In this document: piece by piece, positions 1 through 4,551 of the stretch
Layout of the letters: every line of letters begins with the position of its first letter
Position numbering within the stretch: the stretch's first letter is position 1
Source: Trichodesmium sp. jk18x7bins.61
Lineage (GTDB): Bacteria > Cyanobacteriota > Cyanobacteriia > Cyanobacteriales > Microcoleaceae
NCBI GenBank assembly: GCA_022822685.1
Contig: JAJEAQ010000284.1
Span: 1-5,236 of the forward strand
Direction: 5' to 3'
DNA: 5,236 nucleotides
Program-made: the position numbers and the translations under genes
Notes under the pieces: model-generated
Told to the model about the DNA's origin: nothing
The model's database searches: none
What the model saw: only the letters and a program-made list of their open reading frames with translations

Positions 1-28
1 ACTGGGTTTGAGATACCTGAATCCTTAC
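1..28 (-). repeat. Truncated end of a small inverted-repeat element
   Basis: These 28 bases are the exact reverse complement of 2956-2983, the left end of the complete small element at 2956-3157. This is therefore one end of a second, inverted copy whose body lies outside the window. The terminal base of the element would be at 28, because reading outward the end begins GTAAGGATTCAGGT. The flanking octamer is ATTTTTAG (29-36). Whether the match extends further left cannot be seen. Confidence 0.75.
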
Positions 29-51
29 ATTTTTAGTGTAAGGATTCAGGT
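15..51. repeat. Head-to-head element ends forming a 15-bp hairpin
   Basis: Positions 15-29 and 37-51 are perfectly complementary and leave a 7-nt loop (30-36). The hairpin arises because two element ends face each other: ACCTGAATCCTTAC (15-28) closes the element on the left, and GTAAGGATTCAGGT (38-51) opens the next one, with only 9 nt between them. It is not followed by a T tract and is unlikely to be a dedicated terminator. Confidence 0.7.
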
Positions 52-227
52 GAGAGCGATCACTAGCCTAGTCACAGTTAGCTAATTTATGGCAATATTC
101 TAGGCTTGACAAAAAAACTACGGTAAAGTAAAGACATGAGCCAGGAGCGTGCCTCCCCTAACTCCAGAAAACCTCAACCAGTTGTCAAAAAAGGAACTGG
201 TGAATCGCCAGAGACCTGAATCCTTAC
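38..227. mobile_element. 190-bp MITE-like element with 14-bp inverted ends
   Basis: The left end GTAAGGATTCAGGT (38-51) is the exact inverse of the right end (214-227). The similarity continues imperfectly inward: GCGATCAC on the left against GCGATTCAC on the inverted right. No transposase is present. The terminal GTAA recalls IS66-family ends, which begin GTAA and make 8-bp duplications; this is an analogy and not an identification. The flanking octamers are TTTTTAGT and CTAAAAAT, which do not form a direct duplication. Inside are a TTGACA box (106-111) with a poor -10 and a small hairpin (178-183 with 195-200). The interior does not match the element at 2956-3157, so the two share only their ends. 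Confidence 0.55.
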
Positions 228-588
228 CTAAAAATAGAAATATCCAAAATAAAAATCAAGGTAAAATTGTAGTGAAAAATTAAACAAATACTCTACGAAA
301 ATGAATCAATTATTAGAATATATATCTTTAATAACCATCCAAAAGAACCAAAGAGAATTGTTGGGAGCAACTCCCTTCGGGATAGGGAAGAGGGAAATAG
401 AGTTTTCAAGCCCAACTGAATCTTCCTTTTTCTTTCATTAGTATTGTTATATAATATGATTGATACAGGGCTTAAGTATGAGAAACGCATACCACAGGCT
501 TGAAATTACTTCATTGTCACTCTGATGAGTAAAAATACGTTATGTTGGGTAAGTCCTATGAGATCAATTTCAAGAAAAATCAACTCCC
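228..588. other. AT-rich intergenic stretch
   Basis: I see no convincing gene on either strand in these 361 nt. A short hairpin (GGGAG 363-367, CTCCC 371-375) has no following T tract. A 9-bp inverted repeat, CTTGAAATT (499-507) with AATTTCAAG (566-574), would lie in the leader of the pentapeptide gene. An apparent minus-strand reading frame at 293-490 has no recognisable protein features. Confidence 0.5.
450..455 (+). promoter_or_regulatory. Candidate -10 box for the pentapeptide gene
   Basis: A perfect TATAAT lies 134 nt upstream of the ATG at 589. No good -35 hexamer stands at the right distance (the region is T-rich, TTTTTC), so this is only a candidate. In DNA this AT-rich, such a hexamer can occur by chance. 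Confidence 0.25.
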
Positions 589-1036
589 ATGAAACTCCAA
601 AAAAACTACTACAATTATCCTTTTAACAATTGCTGGATTAGCAAGGCCTATTCTAGCAGAAAATGTTGATGAACTCCAAGATTTTCTAGAGAACCCATTC
701 GCAGTTTGTCAAGGATGTAACCTTAGTGGAGTAGAACTTAGTAATATAAACCGACGAGGTGCAAGACTTCGACAAACTAACCTCACAAAAGCTAATTTAA
801 GCAATAGTAATTTTAGTGGTTCTTACTTTACCTGTGCTAATTTAGTTGATGCTAACCTGCAAAATACTAATCTCCAATGGGCTAATTTAGTTGATGCTAA
901 CCTCAGAGGAGTTGACCTCACAGGAGCATATCTGAGTAACACTTATCTAAGTGGTGCTATTTTTGAGGGTGCTTTAACAGAAGGTGTAATATTAGAAGGA
1001 GCCAAAATGCCTGATGGAGCTACTATTTATGATGGC
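589..1036 (+). pseudogene. Pentapeptide-repeat protein, exported, 5' exon; frameshifted and split by an intron
   Basis: The ATG at 589 opens a frame that ends at once. The long frame begins one base later, after the A7 run at 599-605. With six A's the product is a classic Sec signal peptide: MKLQK, a hydrophobic core, and a cleavage site after ILA (residue 23). A short linker and a CQGC motif (40-43) follow. Then comes a right-handed pentapeptide-repeat stretch with Leu or Phe nearly every fifth residue from L45 to F125, about 16 units or four coils, and then MPDG (140-143). Such proteins fold as quadrilateral beta-helices; the export signal implies periplasm or thylakoid lumen. The role is unknown. 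No ATG/GTG/TTG occurs early in the shifted frame, so the frameshift matters. It could be mutation, a slippage switch or a sequencing error. The group II intron enters after codon 149. Unspliced, translation would stop at 1064-1066. There is no strong ribosome-binding site before 589. Confidence 0.85.
836..903 (+). repeat. Exact 23-bp direct repeat inside the pentapeptide gene
   Basis: Positions 836-858 and 881-903 are identical over 23 bases and spaced 45 nt apart, that is, three pentapeptide units. Both encode ANLVDANL. Identity at every third codon position indicates a recent in-frame duplication rather than protein-level selection alone. Confidence 0.85.
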
Positions 1037-1372
1037 GTGCGACTCGTTGGCTTAAAAGTTAGCTAAAAGCTAAGTACAATAAGCCTTTCATGTCACAATA
1101 TGAAGTCAAACCTCGACCTAGAAAACTCATATAACCTTGATGGTGAAATTCCATCCGCCTTGTTGTTGGGTTGACAGCGTAGGCCACAGTTTCGCGAGCT
1201 GAACATCAATCTCTGACGGGGAGAAGAGTAGTCAAAGCTTTTAACTACCAGAAAGTAAGACTGGGAGCAAAGGCTGACACGTGGACGAACAGGAAGGTAA
1301 TGAAACTCTTGTGAAAAATAACCACCCAAAAGGTAGCTATAGGGTGAATGGCTCTAAGCCAGAGGGTCTATG

Positions 1373-1398
1373 GATACATATATGCCATCGTATGTATC
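1373..1398 (+). other. EBS1 stem-loop of the first intron
   Basis: GATACATA (1373-1380) and TATGTATC (1391-1398) form a perfect 8-bp stem. The 10-nt loop contains GCCATC (1384-1389), which is complementary to the six exon bases just before the intron (1031-1036). This pairing fixes both the insertion site and the 5' splice site independently of protein evidence. Confidence 0.8.
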
Positions 1399-1630
1399 AA
1401 CAACCATACTGAACCCTCCGGGAGAGTTTACCCCACTAAATCAGTCGTAACAAAGGTATATGGGAACTCCGAAACCTCTCTAGAACACCTAGGAATATTG
1501 GTCGATAACGACCGAAGCAATTCTTGGTCAATCTGCATTTTTCAGCAGGTTTTAGAGAGAGTAGGATTGGGTAAGAAGCAATTAAGCAGACGTACCCACT
1601 GTTAGACGTAATGTAGGCTAATGATTAGCA

Positions 1631-2659
1631 GTGAATAAGGCTAATAAAATACTAAAAAGAAAGTTGGATAATAATCCAAAAGGATTTTTAAGTGTGGCTT
1701 GGGATACATACGATATTCCCGTGAGAGTTTGTATCAATCCAGACGTAACTTGGAAGGATATCAACTGGAAAAAAGTCGAGAAGTATGCATACAAGTTGCC
1801 AAAATTAATCTACAAAGCATCCAGCCGTGGCGAAATCCGCTGTTAGGCGTCAAGCAAAAAAACTTCTGACCAAAAGTTACAAAGCCGGCTGTTAGCTGTT
1901 AGACGTGTGACGCAAGATAACCTTTCATGTCGGCGACAGGCTCAAGGCAAGAAAACTGCCGGGATAGATGGAATCAAAAACCTAAAACCTATGCAGAAAC
2001 TTAATTTGGTAGAAATGTTAAAGTCACACAGACTAAAAGCGAGTCCTACCCGTAGAGTCTGGATACCACGCGCCAGGAAGGGATGAAAAATGCCCTTTAG
2101 GTATACCAACAATGTACGACAGAGCTTTACAAGCTTTGGTTAAGTTGAGTATGGAGCCAGAATGGGAGGCAATCTCTTACCCTGAAGCTATGGTCTTTTC
2201 AGGTGGTCAGCACATGATACTATTGAAGCCATCTATATCAGCATCAATCAAAAACCAAAATATGTATTAGATGCTGATATATCCAAATGTTTTGACCAAA
2301 TTAACCATGATGCCCTACTAGGGAAGTTAGCTCGAACACCATATGGACGATCAGACCTCGCCCGCCCCGGCGGGGTTGAAATCAAACAATGGTTAAAATC
2401 TGGTGTGCTTGATAATAATCAATTCCTAGACATTGTGGAAGGTACACCACAGGGAGGGGTGATATCACCTCTACTAGCAAACATCGCTTTACAATGTACG
2501 CATTGGGGGTTAACATGCCAAGAAACGGACTTAATTGATGTTGACCACATCGTTCCTAAGTCTCAAGGTGGTGACAATACATACAAAAACAAACAAGTAT
2601 TACACCGACATGGCCACGACTCAAAGACAGTAGAAGACATAAAAGCAGTTACTCAATAA
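1631..2659 (+). pseudogene. Group II intron reverse transcriptase/maturase, frameshifted and internally deleted
   Basis: A GTG at 1631 opens a frame with the N-terminal motif of cyanobacterial intron proteins (INWKKVEKYAYKLPKLIYKAS). Homology then moves between frames: 1631-1846, 1842-1895 (VRRQAKKLL), 1892-2086 (LAVRRVTQDN, KKTAGIDGIK, RRVWIP), 2082 to about 2175 (PLGIPTMYDRALQALVKLS, RT1) and 2186-2659. The last segment has a damaged RT2 (SYGLFRWSAHD), RT3 (LDADISKCFDQI) and RT4 (GTPQGGVISPLLANIAL), then jumps straight into an HNH endonuclease end (DVDHIVPKSQGG, VLHRHGHDSKT). RT5 with the catalytic YADD, RT6-7, the maturase domain X and the DNA-binding domain are missing. Two HNH cysteines also look replaced (CTHW for CxxC, RHGHD for RHCHD). 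About 343 codons remain, against roughly 550-600 normally. It cannot be an active reverse transcriptase. Confidence 0.92.
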
Positions 2660-2724
2660 GATATCTCATTATGTCGAAAGTTGTTTTTAAAGGATGTATC
2701 CATGACAAGGAACCCTTAAGAGAG

Positions 2725-2801
2725 GAGCCTCCTGAGGTGAAAGTCTCACATACGGTTTTGAAGACGAGTCGGAAGTGGTGACAATCCTGGCTTAGTTTAA
2801 C
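2725..2801 (+). ncRNA. Intron domains V and VI
   Basis: Domain V starts GAGCC (2725-2729), which contains the catalytic AGC (2726-2728). It has a TGAG/CTCA upper stem (2733-2736 with 2745-2748) capped by a GAAA tetraloop (2739-2742). The usual 2-nt bulge (CA, 2749-2750) and the 3' strand GGTTT (2754-2758) follow. Three positions in the lower stem, TCC (2730-2732) against TAC (2751-2753), cannot pair. Domain VI has a GTCGG/CTGGC stem. A2794 is the probable branch-point adenosine, seven bases before the 3' end at 2801. Confidence 0.8.
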
Positions 2802-2876
2802 CGAGGTTTAGAATCGTTTGAGCCAAGAACAATTTCATCTCAACCAAGAGTTCCATGTCTTGGAGACCAGAAATGA
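2802..2876 (+). pseudogene. 3' exon of the interrupted pentapeptide gene
   Basis: Joining codon 149 (GGC, 1034-1036) to CGA at 2802 keeps the pentapeptide frame open for 24 more codons (beginning RGLESFEPRT) to TGA at 2874-2876. The spliced, A6-corrected protein would be 173 residues. The tail is not pentapeptide-like, and its in-frame continuation could be chance over so short a length. The exon boundary itself rests on the intron 3' end. Confidence 0.5.
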
Positions 2877-2947
2877 AATTAATTGTGTAATTTTTTTGAG
2901 GAGGAAAATCTGACATTTTTAGTAGCAAGTTGTTTAATTAACTATCC

Positions 2948-2955
2948 ATGGATAG
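2948..2955 (+). repeat. Target-site duplication, left copy
   Basis: ATGGATAG directly precedes the element's GTAAGG end and is repeated exactly at 3158-3165. Confidence 0.75.
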
Positions 2956-3157
2956 GTAAGGATTCAGGTATCTCAAACCCAGTTATAGAGATACTTCTGA
3001 AAACGACTGACTCAGCAATTTAACAGCCTTATTCTCAATAATGACGAAAACAAAGGCTTGTAGCCATCTATAGTTGAGAATAGGATCGGGGAGGCCATTG
3101 CCGGAAATGCTTATCCATCAAGATTTATAGGCTTTTCCATAGGACCTGAATTCTGAC
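2956..3157. mobile_element. 202-bp MITE-like element with 8-bp target duplication
   Basis: The left end GTAAGGATTCAGGT (2956-2969) and the inverted right end GTCAGAATTCAGGT (3144-3157) agree at 12 of 14 positions. The element is flanked by identical octamers ATGGATAG at 2948-2955 and 3158-3165, a clean target-site duplication. The repeat is 9 bp if the C at 2947 and 3157 is counted. No coding potential for a transposase is seen, so it is non-autonomous. An internal 9-bp inverted repeat (TATTCTCAA 3030-3038, TTGAGAATA 3074-3082) could form a hairpin. An 8-bp duplication with GTAA ends would suit mobilisation by an IS66-type transposase; that is inference. Confidence 0.8.
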
Positions 3158-3165
3158 ATGGATAG
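3158..3165 (+). repeat. Target-site duplication, right copy
   Basis: ATGGATAG directly follows the element's TTCTGAC end and is identical to 2948-2955. Confidence 0.75.
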
Positions 3166-3183
3166 AGTGATTTTTTTTTCTAG

Positions 3184-3189
3184 TATAAT
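3184..3189 (+). promoter_or_regulatory. Candidate -10 box upstream of the dehydratase
   Basis: A perfect TATAAT lies just to the right of the small mobile element and 213 nt before the dehydratase start. No matching -35 is seen at 16-18 nt upstream. It is the best -10 match in this gap, but the assignment is weak. Confidence 0.25.
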
Positions 3190-3212
3190 AGTCAGTTAAA
3201 CAGCTCATTCTC

Positions 3213-3313
3213 ATATCAAATCAGCCTAATTGCAGATAGATACAATAGCAACAAAACCATTGCTGACTAATGACTATTAAATTTAAGTAAGGTTATGCAA
3301 CTCGATTTGATAT
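3213..3313. repeat. 101-bp unit bounded by 10-bp inverted repeats
   Basis: ATATCAAATC (3213-3222) is exactly inverted as GATTTGATAT (3304-3313). One base further out the pattern is TC/TG before ATATCAAATC, so the similarity is about 11 of 12. The interior is non-coding. It could be another miniature element or an operator-scale inverted repeat. No flanking duplication was recognised. Confidence 0.45.
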
Positions 3314-3322
3314 CAGAAGCTT

Positions 3323-3352
3323 GGTTGGGTTGAGCGATAGGGAAACCCAACC
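3323..3352. repeat. Dispersed palindromic repeat (GGTTGGGTT type)
   Basis: GGTTGGGTT (3323-3331) and AACCCAACC (3344-3352) form a perfect 9-bp stem around a 12-nt loop containing GAGCGATAG. From memory, near-identical palindromes are scattered in many copies through cyanobacterial genomes. It lies 50 nt upstream of the dehydratase start and would be transcribed into the leader if the promoter is further upstream. Confidence 0.6.
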
Positions 3353-3402
3353 TACAGTTTTTTGTGCTCTTTCATAATTTATGATTTTTTTAGGAATTAC
3401 AA

Positions 3403-4395
3403 ATGTCTATCAAATTCTCAACATCTACCGATAACTTTGCAGTTAATTACAATGATATTACAGTGGCAGCTAATCGTTTATCGTCTGTAGCTCACCACAC
3501 ACCTGTAATAACTTCAACAACTGTGGATAAATTGACTAATTGTGAAGTTTTTTTTAAGTGTGAAAATTTACAACGTACAGGTTCTTTTAAATTTAGAGGA
3601 GCCTATAATGCTTTATCTCAACTATCAGAAACTCAAAAACAATCGGGAGTATTAACTTATTCTTTAGGTAATCATGCTCAGGCGATCGCTCTGGCAGGCA
3701 AACTGTTAAATATTCCCACAACTATTGTCATGCCAAATAATGCCCCCAAGGTAAAACAATCTGCGACTCATGGTTATGGAGCAGAGATAATTTTCCACGA
3801 TATAAATGAAATAAGCAGAGAAAAATTAACTCAAAAAATTGCTCAAGAAAGAGGCTCTACGATTATTCCTGGTTACGATCATCCTGATATTATTGCCGGG
3901 CAAGGTGTGACAGCTTTAGAGTTAATTAGAGAAGTAGGCAGTTTAGATTTACTATTAGTAAGTTGTGGGGGAGGTGGTTTGCTTTCTGGTTGCGCGATCG
4001 CTGCCAAAAAATTATTACCAAACTGTAGTGTTATTGGTGTAGAGCCAGAAAATGCTGATGATGCAACTCGCTCTTTCGATTCTAAAACTTTGCAAACTGT
4101 AGATAATCCTAATACTATTGCTGATGGTGCCAGAACACCCTCTTTAGGTAAATTAAATTTTCCTATAGTTTTAAATTATGTTGATGATATGGTGACGGTT
4201 TCAGAGTCAGCAATTTTGAGAACAATGTATTTTATGTGGGAGAGAATGAAGTTAGTTATAGAGCCTACTGGAACTTTAGCTGCGGCAGCTCTGTTAGAAG
4301 GTATTGTTAAAGCTTCTGACCTCAGAGTAGGAATAATTATTAGTGGAGGGAATGTGGATTTAAAGGAAGTGGGGGAGTTGTTTAATAGAATTTAG
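3403..4395 (+). CDS. PLP-dependent serine/threonine dehydratase (threonine ammonia-lyase/serine racemase family)
   Basis: The 330-residue protein is a fold-type II PLP enzyme. Family members deaminate L-threonine or L-serine, or threo-3-hydroxyaspartate, to 2-oxo acids, and some racemise serine; the exact substrate cannot be read from sequence. Visible motifs are the PLP lysine K63 in GSFKFRGAYNA, the substrate/cofactor loop LGNHAQ (88-93), the phosphate-binding SCGGGGLLSG (187-196), a serine-racemase-like metal site E214/A218/D220 in EPENADD, and SGGN (314-317), whose Ser contacts the pyridine nitrogen. It lacks the C-terminal regulatory domain of biosynthetic IlvA (about 500 aa). This favours the short catabolic or serine-racemase-like type, acting in the cytosol. 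The start at 3403 is supported by AGGA (3392-3395) seven nt upstream. One oddity is Leu88, where relatives carry Ser (SSGNH) or Ala (SAGNH). Two HIP1 sites lie within. There is no operon partner. Confidence 0.93.
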   Translation: MSIKFSTSTDNFAVNYNDITVAANRLSSVAHHTPVITSTTVDKLTNCEVFFKCENLQRTGSFKFRGAYNALSQLSETQKQSGVLTYSLGNHAQAIALAGKLLNIPTTIVMPNNAPKVKQSATHGYGAEIIFHDINEISREKLTQKIAQERGSTIIPGYDHPDIIAGQGVTALELIREVGSLDLLLVSCGGGGLLSGCAIAAKKLLPNCSVIGVEPENADDATRSFDSKTLQTVDNPNTIADGARTPSLGKLNFPIVLNYVDDMVTVSESAILRTMYFMWERMKLVIEPTGTLAAAALLEGIVKASDLRVGIIISGGNVDLKEVGELFNRI

Positions 4396-4489
4396 CGCCC
4401 ATCTTAGTTTGTAGTTCCGCTTTAGCGCCAATCAATCAGGGGAGCAGGGGAGTAGTCATCTTGTTTGTAGTTGCGATGTGGCGCAAATC
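4391..4489 (+). repeat. Short tandem-like repeat cluster after the dehydratase
   Basis: Positions 4400-4433 and 4457-4489 match at about 28 of 34 positions. Both have the form CATCTT, GTTTGTAGTT, a GC-rich CGCTTTAGCGC-like core and AATC. A third partial copy, TTTAGCGCCCATC (4391-4403), resembles 4421-4433 at 12 of 13 positions and overlaps the gene's last codons and stop. The cores are semi-palindromic. No clear terminator with a T tract is present here. Confidence 0.65.
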
Positions 4490-4551
4490 TGACTATTAGT
4501 TGCGTCTATTATATAACCGGATTCCATCTCAAACACACTTGTACAGAGCGG

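Larger units (their letters stand above)
1037..2801 (+). mobile_element. Degenerate group II intron with decayed maturase ORF
   Basis: The intron starts GTGCGACTCGTT, which agrees with the group II consensus GUGYG and with 10 of 12 bases of the second intron's start at 4552. IBS1 (GATGGC, 1031-1036) is fully complementary to GCCATC (1384-1389). The latter is presented in the loop of an 8-bp hairpin (1373-1380 with 1391-1398), the expected setting for EBS1. A possible EBS2 is AAATA (1316-1320), pairing with TATTT (1024-1028). Domains I-III occupy about 594 nt, domain IV carries the ORF, and domains V-VI end in GTTTAAC at 2801, fitting the AY 3' end. At 1,765 nt it is well short of the roughly 2.4 kb usual for ORF-bearing introns. 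The difference is explained by loss of the middle of the ORF. It is probably immobile on its own. Splicing in trans by another maturase is conceivable, but domain V is damaged. Confidence 0.88.

Noticed and set aside
106..134. TTGACA (106-111) with TAAAGA 17 nt later as an outward promoter
   Set aside because: The -10 matches only three of six positions, and no transcript target is evident.
136..219. Small open frame (27 codons, MSQERASPNSRKPQ...) inside the 190-bp element
   Set aside because: No ribosome-binding site, its stop lies in the terminal inverted repeat, and no known family is recognised. It is too short to support as a gene.
293..490. Minus-strand open frame of 65 codons
   Set aside because: It lies in AT-rich intergenic DNA with no start signal or domain.
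1093..1605. Open frames on both strands (1093-1329 minus, 1348-1605 plus)
   Set aside because: They lie in the ribozyme domains of the first group II intron, and the sequence there is explained by RNA structure such as the EBS1 hairpin.
4500..4535. Possible third relative of the ATATCAAATC repeat end on the minus strand
   Set aside because: Only about 12 of 20 bases agree with 3290-3313, which is not better than expected in such DNA.
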